NCBI GenBank assembly: GCA_948474755.1
Contig: CAOLHI010000354.1
Span: 620,001-684,000, forward strand
Length of the DNA stretch: 64,000 bases
Reading direction: 5' to 3'
DNA from: Ctenosaura bakeri
Lineage: Eukaryota > Chordata > Lepidosauria > Squamata > Iguanidae
This document shows positions 1 to 14,062 of this stretch, piece by piece. The notes beneath the pieces were generated by a model. The model had not been told where the DNA came from and did not search any database. It saw only the letters and a program-made list of their open reading frames with translations. The translations under genes and the position numbers were made by a program. Each line of letters opens with the position of its first letter. The stretch's first letter is position 1.

Positions 1-300
1 ATTAGTCCGTCTACATTTGGATATTAGAGCACACTCTGATCTAACTTTTGGTTGAATTTTTCTCAGTAACCTTGCGTGCTTGTTAAAGCTTTGGCAGGAT
101 TATATGGGGAATGCAATTCTTCAAATTGCCTAGATGCAAGTGATATACAACTTCACAGTTCAACTACTAGCATGACTTATAAGACAAAAATTTAATCCTG
201 ATTATCCTCAAGCTTTGTTATTTCTATAATTAGGGTGGAGGTGGGTCATTTTGTTGCTCCCATTAAATAAAATGGTATTGCTGGTCTACTGCAATTATGT

Positions 301-485
301 GAATGCACCTTCAAGTCATCTGTCAACTTACGGTGACCCCATGCATTTCATAGGGTTTACTTAGGCAAGGAGTACTCAGAGGTGGTTTTGCTAGTTCCTT
401 CCCCTGAAATGTAACTTGCTACACGTGGAATTTGTTGATGGGCACCTATCCAAGTATTAACCAGAGCTGGCCCTGCAAATTACGC
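301..485 (-). repeat. 5S-rRNA-derived SINE, copy 1 (5'-truncated)
   Basis: Bases 442-482 read as the reverse complement of part of 5S rRNA: they resemble the ATCCAAGTACTAACCAG and GACCCTGC blocks, with substitutions. Upstream on this strand is a body that begins GCACCTTCAAGTC and continues through a CTTACGGTGACCCCAT block. The same order is found at 14982-15205, so these are two copies of one family. The element lies on the minus strand and its 5S head is cut short. 5S-headed SINEs are known from reptiles and fish; the family name is my inference. Confidence 0.7.
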
Positions 486-3400
486 ACACCACTAGATCCC
501 AATCTACCTTCTGTGTACCTTTTTTCTATAGTGCTCCCTCTTTCCCTCAAATTAATTTTCTCTCTCTCTTGCTGCTTCATGGAAGGTGGCAATTTGCATC
601 GTTTTCCAGATTTACTTTGGACTTTTGCAGTGTTTAAAATTCAAAAGGAGTTGATGTCTTGAAAACATGGTAATAGACCCCCTCCCCCATTTTCAAAGCT
701 TAAAAGCTTTAGTCCAGATTCCCTCTTGGTAGAATAGAAATAGTAGATTCATTAAGTCAGCTCTCGCAAATCCTCCAGTGATCCTGGTGGAAACTATATC
801 CTTGACTTTCCCCACCTTTTTTCTCTGTTTTGTTTGATGAATTGAATTAAGAAGAACACTGTGCCTGCCTTTCTTCATTTTTCTAAGGAAGAGCAGCATC
901 GAGCTCCCGTGATTTGCAGAGAGGGCTTGCTGGTTTTGTGTCAGGCCAAAAGGTCATTCAGGAAAATCAATCTCTCAGAATAGCACTGTGCCAGCTAGAA
1001 TATAAATTTAGACCAACTACTCAACAATAGTTGAGGTAGTTGTGATCAAACTTCCTGCTGCTTTATGGTTATTTATCCGCCCACAGTGTATACTTCACTG
1101 TGCAATAAAAGACTTTTTCTGCCTTACTGTGCTTTGCTTAGTGCACTTTATGGAGCCATACCAGCTGTGATGTGCCCAAACAGTTGAAATTTTAGAAATC
1201 CCTATGATTTTGGAAAATCCATTGTATTCTGCAAGAGTGAAAAGCTTAACTTGGCCAGGGAGTCATTCTACTGAGGAAATTATTGTCTGTATACAAAGGG
1301 CAACTTCTGATAACAACATCCCTTTAGTTGCAATAATATAGTTGTATTATATTCTAATTCCAGGAGAAATCATGGCAGATATACTACAGTTTTAACCATA
1401 TATCAGATATACGTTAGCTGTAATCCAGAGAAACATGGAGCCATGGATTCACTATAACCAATGGAAGGGAAAAAGTCCTTGAATTTTTTGAATATGTGTA
1501 GAACGACATGTGAACTCTCACTTCTTATGACAACAGGCATATTTTAAAGCTTGCATGTTCTTTCTTACGAGTACCAGATTACAAAATATATCCATGGTGA
1601 AGCATGGATTTTTCTGTAAATAGCTGTATTTCTCTTCACAGTAGCAAGAAGTAATGATCAGAAAAGGGATACTTATTTTAAAGAGAAGTGCATCTTATTC
1701 ATATATGGGAATGGGCATGTTCCCCACAATAGAGTGGATGGACTCCAGTAGTCTGTACCTGATTAAGGCATCAGATGAGAGGGCACACTACCTTTTACAC
1801 CTATACAATATCAGCATGATTGGGGAATCTGTGACATTTGCAGAAGGATACAAATATGGAGGTTTGAAGTAGTGTGGAAGTCTAAAGGGCAAAATAATCA
1901 CAGAATAGTCCAGTGAGGACTGTGTGTGCTTATTGGTCACAAATCCTGTTTTGAGGAGAAGAAAAAATAGAATATAAGAAATAAGCAAAAGTTTTGGCAA
2001 CTTTAATGAAATGGTCACCTCTTGGAGAAACAACTGGAGCCCTTCCAGGTGTCACTCAGCATTCTTTCTTCAACATGTGAGCATAGGAAGATCTAGTCCT
2101 CTCTCCCCTATGTCTGAAGAAGAGAGGTTCTTGTTCACCTGAAGGCTTTCCACACAAACATGATCTCTGTTTTTTCTTATGTGGAGAACCTGGCATGAAG
2201 AATTTCAGTATGAACAGGAACCTCTTTTCTTCAGTCTGAGGGAAGTGACAGCAACATGGGGTAGGGCTAGGCACTCCTTCTCTAGCGTGTTGAAAAAAGC
2301 AAGGTGAGCAACGCCTGAGTCCAGTTCAGATCTGTATGATCAGCATCAGTATAAGAGTAGTGTGTGCTCCCTCTGCTGTTTGCAAAAGACTCCTGTTTTA
2401 GATTGTTTGTAAGGAGTGGTTCTGATAGGCAGGCTTTTCTTTTCTTTGCCAGAATGCCATGCTACACCCTGTCAGAGATTTCTTTAGTTGCTTGCTATTG
2501 GTTTTTAAAATCTGTTCTGCTCTTCCCTGTCTTTTCCAGAATTTGTATCATTTTTGAGATGAGGCAGCTACAGCTGTAACAGAATACTCCATGTGTTTCC
2601 TAATAATTCCTAACACCTGTCTGCCTTTTTTAATAGCTACCATGCGTTGAGCAGATGATTTTTGAGCTTTGTTTGCACTGATTCCAGTGTGTTTTTGTGG
2701 AGTGGTAGCACAAAAACCAAAGATTAGTAAGTAGGAGTGGGTATCCTCTATGTGTGTTTATGCACATGAATGTTATTTCCCTTTTTGATAACTATTCTTC
2801 TAGTGGTCTAATATTTTTCTGTAACTTTTTTTTTTAATTTTACCCTGGAATTCTCTTTAAAATCAGTATTGGCCCTAATAGTAGTATTGAACACTGCCCT
2901 AGTGATTTTAAGAATATTGAGGCCATGCCTAAGCTTTCATAAAATAATATAGCATGAAGTCTTTAAGCAAAACTGACATATTCCTTGTCTTCACTTGCTA
3001 TAAGCAACCCTGTAAAAAATGCAGACCATCCAAGTTAGTTCCGTTGCTGCTAAGTGTAAAGCACAGATGTGTCTAAAAGTCAACTGTACAGAATTTTGAA
3101 TGAATGAAGTAATAGCATAATATTATTAGTGGTTTTAATAAAACATTTAATTTATTTTAACATTGATGTAATAGAATCTGATTTACTGGGAGTGGCATTT
3201 AATTAATTTAATTCAATTTAGAGAGTTAACTCTATTACATATTAGTACAGAAAATTACCTCTGAACAGTCATTTCTCATTGGTGACATGCAATAAGTTAA
3301 TTTAGCTCTGAGTTCGTTTGGGTGCATTGTGAGTTGTGCACAGAGTTACCATGGTGATGGGTGCTCAAGCAAGAGCTGTCAACTAAAACAACAAATAGAA

Positions 3401-3704
3401 TAAGCTAGCTCTGCACACTGGCACCGTTGTTGTAAGTCTGTAAACACAGACATATGGATTCTGTTTGCTTTATGCCTGATTCTGGTCTCTTTGGTGTTTT
3501 TAGGGGAAGCTGCTTGTTTATATGTTTATAATTACTGAAATTGCCCTGGAAGATGTAGCAAAGATACCTCTGAAAGCTTGTCTGGTCATGTAAAAGAATG
3601 TAAGGAAGCAGAGCTGGTTTCATTGTACAACAAACTGAAAAGAGTTTTAGTGGTTTTCATCAGTCCAGTGATTGGTGAACTGAATCGACCTCTCTTTAGG
3701 TAGC

Positions 3705-3792
3705 GTGTGTGTGCGTATGTGTGTGTTAGTGAGAGAGAGAGATTGTGTGTATGTGTCTGTGTATATGTGAGAGAGATAGAGATGAGTGTTTT
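3705..3792. repeat. Interrupted GT/GA microsatellite
   Basis: The tract alternates TG-rich runs and GAGAGA runs with scattered interruptions. It is an ordinary intronic low-complexity tract. The alternating purine-pyrimidine part could form Z-DNA, but nothing indicates a function. Confidence 0.85.
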
Positions 3793-6700
3793 TGTAGGTA
3801 TGGCAGCTCAGAAATCTGAAAACTTCTGGATCTGCATTCCTTGCATTCTTGAATAATTTAAATACTCCTTCCCGTATATGTCATTAATGTATGATGGCCC
3901 TGCAGACATAAAATTCTGTTTGGCTTCAGCTGAATTAATGAAGAGTCCTCCTGATACTGTATCATTCCAGGTTTTCACTTTTTAGATGGTAAAACATCTG
4001 CTTTGAAAAAATGCATTCACCAGCAGAGAGTGCTGGCAGTATTAATCCCCCCAATGTATCTTTTTGTGGACCTAGCCTGTGCTTCTAACAGGTAAGTACC
4101 AAGGGCATTAACAGAACTGACAAAATATTAGAGTGTTGTATCAATACAAAGATGTCACTAGCCATCTTTATCAATGTAAAGTTGTCACAAGGCGTGCAGT
4201 GTTTTCAAAGTTGACTAAAAGAAAGAAGATGGAAGCTCCAGAAAAAGAGAATCCCCCAAAGAATTGACAACAGCAAATCCATAGCAGGATTGTAATACTC
4301 AAGAGTGGTAGATTACAAGAGTAACCTTAACATAGCCATGAGTTATTGCACTGAGCCCAATTTTTCTTGTGCTTCCAGTCAGAAAGGTACATAGTACTTG
4401 TTTACTGGATGATCTGCTAACTGTATTTTATTATCAGCACTAGATGCATGTCTGCCTCACAAATCATACCTTTAGATGGCATTCAATCGGTTGTCCATGT
4501 TCAATCCCACCTGATTGAATTTTATCTTAAATGTTGACATACGTTCTGAGTATCTTCATGCTGAAGGGAACCAAATCTTTTCTTCACTTTGTGTCTGCCC
4601 TGGCATCTCATAAATATGATTTTATTGTGGAACCACCACTGTTGGCACAGGTGAACGTATGTCTGTTTTCCAACTACCATCCTTGACTTTGGAAGCAAAT
4701 GGTGATGTGATAAATAAGCTTGTCAGAATGGACACATTCAAGAAGTGAATAAGGTTGCTATTGCATTCCTCAGTTTTCTGTTTCTGCCCTATGAAGGACA
4801 AATTATTTAAGTCTTTAGAATCCTATGAAAATTAAATCGCTGTGCTTGTTATCATTTTTAACAGGTTATATATTTGCATCTTTCGTAAGCCTGTCTTGGA
4901 TAGAGCAGTTTTTCCTGCTTCTCAGTGAAAATCAGGGTTCACACATTTAGACCTAAAAGAAGAAATGGACCACCTTTTTCTTTGTTGAGGACTTTGTTCT
5001 GTCATGGGTAATCTGTCAGAGGCTACCCAGCCAGAGGGGCTGAAGCCAGCCGTGGGCAGAAGTACATCTAACGGGGTGAATTGCCTCTTTTTCTTACCAC
5101 TGCCTTCCATCTTTTTGCCACTCTATTTTTGCTTTTTCTCCCTTCTTAAGCAGTGGGCTACTTGGGGTGTAGACCAGAGTGCTTTTTTCCCCCAGAGGTC
5201 TGAAACGATTGCTTGCAGAAGACTTTTCAAATTAGTCTGAGGGCTGCAGAAATTATATCAAGGGTTGCAGGTTTCCCAACCCTATTTAGATGTGATGGTA
5301 TAGTTTCCAGCCCTCTCAGCTATGGCTAAAAAACCTTATAGCACTAGACAATTACTACTTCACCAATGGGTTATCAATTCCAAGCAAGTATTCTGCATTT
5401 CACAAGTGCAGAATGTGATATAGCATGCATAATTCAGCATCTTGAAAATTTGAACTTTCATGTAACTTTTAAAAAACTTTTTTTAAATTGGAAAGGTAGG
5501 CTTCAAAATGTTTCCTCACATTTTGAGTTGGGTTGAACTTCATTGCTCTGTATATCTCATTGCCTCTCCATATAATCATTTCATCCATGAAATGATTCAT
5601 GATAGGCTCCTTGCCAATTTCTATTACCAGAAGTAAAACTTGGAGAAATCCCAGATCCCATATGCTTCACAGTCTTGGGTCAAAGGTCTCCTTTCCCCCC
5701 AATTCCTAGTATGTCAATTTCAGAGGAATCTCTACAGGTGTGGGAGTGCTGCTTCATAAATTCGATATTACTTCGAATTAAAACCATTCAGAAACACAAA
5801 CATGAGAATAATCAGTATAGAGGAATACTTACTGTGCAGAGGTTGGTTCTGGAGCATAAAGAAGGAAACTATGAAATGACATAGAATGAGTACTTCTTTT
5901 GACAGGTACTTTGATGACGTCAGCTTTCATGACTTTCTCCCTGATCAGTTCAACCATGGAATGTGTTCCTTAGTGTAAGAGTTCCAGACAGAGTCACAGA
6001 ATAAATATTCTCTTGTTGAGAGCTGTACTGACCACTCTGGCTACTTGATTTTGAGGTGGCACTGAGAGTGCAAAGTGATCTTAATGTATGGATAGAACTG
6101 GCCTGTGAACTAACGACTGTTATGTTGATTTTGCTTTTGACTAGTGGAGTTCCTGAACTTGAATCATGTTGGAACTGATGGCTCTATTGGCCTAAAATAA
6201 GATGCTCTGCAAGAAGTATCAATGGTTGCATGATTGTTTCACTTCCTTTCCCTGGCTTCTTACATTTCATAGGAAAAAAAGACACTGAATTTCAGAGACC
6301 TATTCACTGACATTACCCTGGTTGCCCTGTTAATGACCTAGAAAAACTCTGAAATAAACAGAATGCTGGCCTTGTCAGTGAACACAGCCACACTTAGGTA
6401 CCTTCTAGTTCTGTTGTGGTAGAATAGATCCTATCCCTGTACATGGATATAGATACAGACTAAGTAGAGATAGATTAGGTGAGACAGCATTCTGCAATTA
6501 ATACACTATAGTTATACTTTTTTTGAGAGATATGTCATGAAGTTGATAGTCTTCAGTTACCTTTTTCTTAATTTTTCACTAGTACAGCAACATTATTCTG
6601 TGTGGCTAATGTCTGGTAAGTCTGAACTGAAATGTTCTATGTGCAAGGATTTTTTTTAACTTTACAGATAAAATCTCATGTGATGTATAGGTGTTGTTTA

Positions 6701-6934
6701 AGCCTTGCTTATAGACAGAATGTAGGGTGAACAAGGCATTGTCTTATTTGGGTTTTTTGGATGATGTTCATCTGTGCTCACCATCCATGTAATGAAGGAA
6801 TTTGGGGAAGGCACAGCTGGCTAATTGTGTTATTTCCTCAGGTAGTTCAGGTCTGCTGAATGAAATGAGGAATGTGATTGTCATTTACAACTTCATTGAC
6901 TACCATTTCATTTTTGGGCAGAATTGAAAGTGCT

Positions 6935-7470
6935 GGTCATGATCTATAAAGCTGTATACAACTTAGATCCAGGCTATCTGAAAGACTGTATCTCCCTATA
7001 AACCTGCCAAAGTTTTAAAATCTGCAGGGCACGGCTTTCTCTTGGTCCTGCTACAGTCCCAGGCTCTCTTGGTGAGGAAATGGGAAAGAGGCTTCTCACT
7101 GGCTGCTCCCACTCTCTGGAACTCAATTCCCCAGGAGACTAGGCTGCCCCCCTGCCTGCTTTCCTTTTGCTGGCAGGCAAAGATGTTTTTATTCAGCAGA
7201 CTTTAATGTGTGAGCAGGAGAGTTTTTTTATTTTTATTGGGATGCTTTATTTATTCTTTTAACTTCTTTTATGTTTTTAAAATGATTTTATATTGTTTTT
7301 ATTTGGTTGATTATCATTGTTTTTGGTTGATTTTGATGGTTTTTAAATTATATTGTAAATGGTTTAAATTAACTGTTGTGAAAGCCAACTTGGGTCCCAC
7401 TCTGGGAGAAAGGTGGCGTATAAATGCACTAAAGAAAGAAAGAAAGAAAAGAAAGAAAGAAAGAAAGGCA
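6935..7470 (+). mobile_element. L2-clade LINE 3' end with AAAG tail
   Basis: The + strand can be read as the decayed C-terminus of a non-LTR retrotransposon ORF2. A YKAVYNLDPGYLKDCI-like segment lies near 6941, and a SLELNSPGD-like segment near 7117 corresponds to the usual LWNSLP block. A 3' UTR follows and ends in GAGAAAGGTGGCGTATAAATG, the typical terminal block of squamate L2-type LINEs, then an AAAG microsatellite (7434-7466). The reading frame is broken by stops, so this is a dead 5'-truncated copy. Clade assignment is by motif, not by search. Confidence 0.75.
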
Positions 7471-7508
7471 CCAAGTGAAAACTTGGCTGTTTATCAAGTC
7501 TTCTGACT

Positions 7509-7706
7509 CGTTGTTGTTGTGTGCCATCAAATCATTTACAACTTATGGTGACCCTAAGGGTAACCGATCATGGGGTTTCTGGTGACTGAGAGTGTGTGAC
7601 ATGCCCAGGATCACCCAATGGGTTTCCATGGCTGAGTGGGGAATTAAACCCTGGTCTCAAGGGTTGGAGTTCAGTACTCAAACCACTACACCACACTAGC
7701 TCTCGT
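7509..7706 (-). repeat. tRNA-derived SINE (reptile ACA-type)
   Basis: The reverse strand gives the full order of this family: a tRNA-like head around AGTGGTTTGAGTACTGAACT with a box-B-like GGTTTAATTCC, then the body (AAACCCATTGGGTGATCCTGGGCATG, cited here in part), then a tail GTCACCATAAG...CACACAACAACAACGAG. It is nearly full length and moderately diverged. Seven related pieces occur elsewhere in the window. This family is the main reason to assign the window to a squamate. Confidence 0.85.
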
Positions 7707-7812
7707 TAACTCATCTCAAACATTAAACGTTAATTCATCTCAAACTCATTATTATGTTCAATATGTTTTTAGCATACAAACTCATCATTATGTTTAATAT
7801 GTTTTTAGCATA
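7704..7812. repeat. Two short direct tandem duplications
   Basis: A 36-bp unit at 7741-7776 is repeated at 7777-7812 with two mismatches. Just before it, a unit of about 23 bp starting CGTTAA.TCATCTCAAAC at 7704 recurs at 7728. The pair sits at the junction between a SINE and an L2 3' end, where replication slippage is a simple explanation. Confidence 0.85.
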
Positions 7813-7814
7813 CT

Positions 7815-7945
7815 TGATTTATTTCTGTTTTAAACTGTTTAGCTTGTAGTTTCAATGTTATTTCTAAGCCACCCCTGATATCTTTTTGATATAGGGCAGA
7901 ATATAAATATTTCAGTAAAATTATAAATAACAAATAAATTGGAGG
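7815..7945 (+). mobile_element. L2-clade LINE 3' tail fragment
   Basis: The segment contains a TTTCTAAGCCACCCCTGAT-like block followed by GGGCAGAATATAAATATTTC and an A-rich end. This is the same terminal block, more diverged, as in the L2 copy at 6935. Only the 3' UTR tail is left; no coding part is visible. Confidence 0.55.
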
Positions 7946-10900
7946 AATGACATTATTGTCATTTGTAACCTTTAAGTGCTATGAAGTGTTTTATATGGGG
8001 CAGTAAACTACCTAAAAGAGGTACAACTATGTGGACCAGCCCTTAGAAACACATTTCTCTGATTCTCTGGAATTGTCTCTGGTTTCATGTACCCAATTTC
8101 AGATTTTGTGCAGTGTGAGAGAAAATGGGAAGCAATTTTTTGGATAATGGGTACAATGTGTGTTCAGTGCATATGGAAATGATGGTATATTATTACACAG
8201 TATAATTCCTAGAAGCATTCTCGGCTCCATCTTAAAAGCGTGTGGACCTATGTGCTTTTATTTGAAGGTAAAAGAATGGATGCAGAATAGGCCCTCAGAT
8301 GTCTCAAACATATGTTGCCCTCTGCACCCAGATATCTGGCCCTCTCCACAGATGTTGAATTCTTTTCCCACTTTTTATTGGAAAGAAAAGAATGGCAGTT
8401 ATTGATAGAGGATCTTCACAAAGTCTTAGGATCATCACGTTGGATTATTTTTTCTTGAGAAAATAGATACAATCCAATAGCATAGTAATCAGATGTTTTG
8501 AAGAATGCCTGTAGCCTCAATCTTTTAGGCAGCCAGATTCAGGCATCTCAGTGCTTTGTTTTGAAGCAGGATTTATCCTTCCATATCAACATTCTGCAGG
8601 TTGTGTCAGAGGTAGGGCCCATTTCTATAGGGACAGTTATTGATGAGGCAATAGGAAATATGCTATCAGGAAAGCTAAACTAGTTAAGAAAGAAATGGGT
8701 AAGTTCTGTTTCCAGATAGCAACCCTGAATCCATATGTTCTGCCAAGATTCAATATAGATAGTGCATCTCCAGGGATCCTGAAAAGATGCAGAAATAATG
8801 GATTTTTAAAAGCTCAGTTTTAAGAGAGGCTGTTAACATAGAAAAGCATATGTAAAAGCAGAATATTTGAGGCTTTCAAAATTAAAGTGCAACACATTAA
8901 ATGCTATTCTTAGTGTACTTGTATTTATATGCTTGAAAGAAGATAAGAGAAACAGATTCAACTGAAAAAGCATAATTTGTACAGAATGAGAGGAAGTGCT
9001 CACTCTGAAAAATATGATTTGCAGCTCACTCATTGTAGAGCCTGTAAGTTACCATGGCTTCCTCATAAAACATTGGTGTCCCACTGATGGTTTTAAATTC
9101 TTTCTGGATGACATATTTTCAAGCAGCTTACCAAAATTAGAAATTAATTTGTCTGAATCAAAAGCTCCTGAATAGATGGCAAATAAATTTCACTGTTTTA
9201 TAATAGCCATTTAGGATAGGTAGTTATCTACCGACTTCATTTGATGATCATATGTCTTGGTATGCGCTTCTAGAATAAATTATATTTCACACCTTGAGAC
9301 CCATTAAAAGGTATTCAGATGAGAATAGGCTAAACTGATGTGTTGTCCCTCTGATTTAAGGCCCACAGATAGAATAGGCTGTATGAAATTAAAGATGGAC
9401 TTCATCCTGAGCACAAATCTGTATGTACAGAAAAGAATGTGTCAAATTTGGTGTTGTACCTGCAACAAGGATGTATCTCTGTGGGGTCAGAGGTGCATCC
9501 TGACATGTTGGTTTGTATTGTTTTGTACATAGTGGGAAGATCTGATTCTGTGTTTGTGCAATTGAAGGTATTTTGGACCATATTACTCCTGCATTATACC
9601 TCACCCACTGATGTGTTTCTGTTCCATACTGGGGAATGTCTGAGAAAGGGATCTAAATTTCCAAAGAGAACAAGTTTTCTAAATGTGTGGTAGGAATTGC
9701 TGTTGCTGTGGGTTTTCCCAGAGAGCAACAGCTGCTAAACTGGAAGGATAATCATCTTTTTGAAACAAACATGAAAATTTTCATGTGTGATTCTTTGTGT
9801 CATGTTGAAATCTTCAGCAGCAATGTTCTGTTACTAGTATAGCTGTGTCTCCCCTCTCTAGGTGTATACTATTTGGATAGTCAGGGATATATATTTACTA
9901 CTTACCCCAGGTGAGACATGCATGAAAAATTGCATAATGGAGCCAGTCCATTGGAAATCAAAATTAAAATGGAATAGAAAAATTGTTTTAAACGTAGCAG
10001 TGTAAATGGAAAGTTTCCCTCTCCCCCTCCTTGAAGTTGACATACATTTTTAGAGTCATTCATGTATCCCAGCAAAACACCAGGACAACAACAGCAAGTA
10101 AATCTAGATAGTTTCTACATAGAAGTTAACACTATCTAAGATCAAGGCATGCCTAATGTGGGTGCTTAAACAATCTGTTTGCTTCTCATTGTTTTCTCAC
10201 TAGAATGCTAGTGTGTGGTAGTATGTATCATTGTGAAGGCAGCAGAACTGCATTTATCTAGAAAGTTAAGGGATGGGGCATTAAGCTTGAGTCTATAGAT
10301 CAGGAGTACCTTTTGGAGACACTGTTTGAAAGGAAGACACTTGAGGTTTGCATGTGAAATCTTTAAAGTAGCAGGGTTGAGTATATTTCTAAAATTTTAA
10401 CATACAGTTAAAATTCACATTAGGTTATTTCATCACCATTTCATTGTACACAAAATTTTCTTGTATGGGAACCAGTTTGCATGTAAAATTTTATTTCTTA
10501 TACAACCTTTCTGACTAATTTTTACCAGCAGATGTCAGTGTTGTCAAACTTGAGAATTTAGTAGACAAAGGAAGTAATTTTCTGAAGAAAAAATCACCAT
10601 TTGAAAGTGGAATTGGTGGAAAAAAATAAGCATTTCCACTATGAAACTCTTTCCTCTCCCTTAAAAACACAACTTATTAAAAAAAAAGCAGAACACCTTA
10701 CCTTTTCTGCTTTAGTTCCAGGGCTCCAGCTGAGCTGGGTAAGTTCTTGTCTTTGTATCTAGCTGGGAGGGGGGAACCACAATGTGAGTCTGATCACGCT
10801 CTTAGTTTATTTAAAAGGTGTTTCCTGTTTCCGTTTCCTGTTTCAAGGTTGCTTTAAGAACCCCTTTACCCACCATATACACACAGTTTTGGGCACGGAG

Positions 10901-12334
10901 GAAGTGGCTTCATTAAGATTGGGTGGGGGGGAGAAGATGAGGGAGGAAAATTGCCCATTTGATTGGCTGGATGAATAGCTCTGATTTATGGGATCCATCT
11001 GTTTCCTGTAATGAATTCATAAACCCATCAAACAATGACCCAAACCAATTATGGGAGGGGGGAGAATACATTGGCATGCTATGTTTAATGCAGTGAGCAG
11101 TTGCATTGTATAATCAAAAATTCTTCTCACATACAACACTTTGTAATGGAGCTGCTGTGTTTAATGGAAGCTGTAAATAAATTCTGTCACAGCAGCAGCC
11201 AAGAATGCATTGCCAGATTTAACTGTTCCTCTTCCAAAATGTTGCCTTGTGTTGTACCTTTCCTTTCCCTTCTGAATGAACAAATAGATGTGTTTACCTT
11301 TGTGAAAATTTGGGATTGGAAGAAGGAAGGAAGCGTAGTGCATGGTTTGATGTGAGTTATGAGGTTGTAAGTCCAAAACTGCTAGAAATCAGTGTTGGGG
11401 AGTGTAAGGGAGTTCTGTCACATCTGTATGCTTTCTTTCCTTCTGTTGCAGAACTATGCTTAAAAGCTTTTGTAGTAATTGAAATCTGGGTGACTGATCC
11501 CATTCATTGCATTATTAAAATCCATATACAATTTCTTAATGCTTTTGTGTAGAGTTGGGATTCCTCTGAGATTGTAATCATTAAAAAGCATATGTAAGTA
11601 ATTATTGGATTTGTTTCTCTAAAATTGGATTAGGAAGTTAGATACCATTAAGTATGGAGTGATTATTAGCAGCAAGCAATTTATTTAGAATGTGAGATGC
11701 TTTTGCACTGTATTACAAATAGACATCTATCGTGCAAAGCCAAAGCAATATTATTTTTGCTTTTTCGAAATCTGTGTTTGCTCTCCTTTTGTAATACAAT
11801 CAGTTACTGCCCTATTGACTTCAAAACAGAAATACTCTGCTGCTCCTGAATCTTATTTGGAAGCAAAAATAGCACATTAAGTGCTTTGCTTTAGAAATGA
11901 AGTATGTGGTACTCAGTGGTGGACTGATGTCTCTTCTCAGTGGCGTCATGATGATACGAGACTAGATTTCATTTTCTGTATCTCGAGCAGCTGCTTAAAT
12001 GACAACAGCGCTGGCAATATATTACCATCAGGTGAAAGGGTAGACAGGCAGCCTCTTGTGTAACTGGCAAGGTCTTTTTGTAGATTGGCAGATTGGCCCT
12101 GGGGGCTGATTAAATGTGCAATGCACAACATTTTAGTGTTCTAGACAGCTTCCACTGACCACAGATTCTGCCTTGTTGAATGCTTCACCCTGTAAAGTTA
12201 GCTGTGTGCCAGTGTATATTTTTACATTTGGAAGAAAGCCATCACTTGCAGAATGTACCACTTAGATCAAGAAAGGTGCTTTCAAACAATTGACAGTTTA
12301 TAAGTCCGTTGCTGGATCTGCTACGGTAAAGAAA

Positions 12335-12353
12335 GCATTAGCAAAGCTAATGC
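12335..12353. promoter_or_regulatory. Perfect dyad GCATTAGC-N3-GCTAATGC
   Basis: The two 8-bp arms are exact reverse complements separated by AAA. Each arm carries a TAAT core, the usual homeodomain contact site. The flanking 12200-12480 is single-copy in appearance, with no repeat signature. Whether a factor binds is inference from motif shape only. Confidence 0.3.
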
Positions 12354-14062
12354 GTTCACTCAAAGCAGCAGGCATTTTCCCACAATGCTGTAGCAAATCT
12401 CCACAGCTACTTAGCTGGCAGTGAGGGCTGTTATGAAATTGCATGTAAAGGATTTTATTTTAGTGTATGTTACAACTTGATGCTTTGTTACTTTAAAATA
12501 CCTAATGCAAATCATTGTAATACTTGATATCCAAAGCAGCAGGGTGATTTCAAACTAAGTCATTTGTGATATGGAAGGTTTAATTTATCTTGGTGCTGTA
12601 GCTGAATGTTGCTTTTCTAAATTTCATAATCAAGTGAACTTCATTTTTGGGAGGAAGACCTTTTTTTTTTTTTAAGTACAAAATGGTTTCCTGCCTTTTA
12701 ATGAGTTCGAAAGAAGGCTATATTTTGTATGATGAGAAAACATCCAGAAAGCAACCCTTTTGTGGGTTGTTGAAAAATGGCTGTCAACATTAGTTTTTTA
12801 AAAATGTCTTTGAGATGATTGATTATATTTAAATGCATTTACATATTGTATAACCATAATGAGTGTACTGTTGTAAGCTAGATTTTTGTCCTAAAATTCC
12901 TGTAGAGGTTTTTTTTGTAATATAACATTGTTAAAAGGGGGGATTTTATATATTTATACTTATACGTGGGCATACATGCACACACACACATACATATTTA
13001 CTTTTTTTTTTTACAAATATATCTCTGTATAACAGCACCCTAGAGACAAACTGGCACTAAACAAAGGAAAGCAACCATCATCAGTATTTTAGAAGACCCA
13101 GGTTTAAAAAATGTTTTGACCTTGTATTCAGAGCTACATATTAACCTCCATAGCTTTTGGCTCTTATTGCTAGGGTAAAAAGAATATAATTGTTCTTTTG
13201 TCAAAGTAGGCAGTCTCTTATCTTTCAGTACTAACAAAAAAAGAAAAGAAAAATATTTTCTTTTGCATACAGTTAGATCTAAAAGTGAGGATCTGATGTG
13301 TTGAAGTGTCTGTGTAGCGCTGAGTCCTTTGGGAGATCTAATAAAAAAAAAGGCTCTTAACTTGGAGTGCCAGTGGCATTGATATTAACATTAAGAGTTG
13401 TGTCAGTGAAATATAATTTATAGATCACATACAGAAATAAGCAAGAAGTGAACACTATTATTTCTCTTACTGTGATTCATTTTATTCCTTTGAAATTGTT
13501 TTGAGGTTTGACAGTATTAGAAAGGTTAGTAAAAGATAGCTGTGGTGTTAACAGCTTAACTTTCTCCTGAAAGGGAATTGAGATTGAAGATGAATTTTTA
13601 AGTGGACATGGAAGATGAACAAATCTGAATCTATACCAGGAAAGGCTTGTTTTCTTTTAAAAACCTCTCATCTAGTTGAAAAATTGTGATGTACAGTGTC
13701 TAATCTGGGCAAATTCCATTGTAGCAACTTTCAAAAAGTTAGCAATGTTAATATGTTTCAGTATGAAAAGGGGGGAAATGAGTTTTGAGACACCTTTAGG
13801 TTTGCCTAATTTATTTAAGCAACAACCCACTCCTTCAGATGAAAGCTGGACAACAATCCACTTCTTCAGATGAAAGCTGCAAATTCAGGAAAGCAACTTC
13901 TTCAGTTTTGGGCAGTCTTTGGAAGAGATCTTTGAACTTGCTTTTAGTTGTCCAATACATTCACAGTGGTGATGATTTCTGGAAAACATATATAGCAGGA
14001 AATCTGAAAAACTGTTTCCAGGTAGCTTAGTCAGTTGTGCCTTCTCTGTTAGTCTTAAACTA

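Noticed and set aside
7210..7506. 98-codon plus-strand frame
   Set aside because: It is the L2 3' UTR plus its AAAG microsatellite tail, read in one frame.
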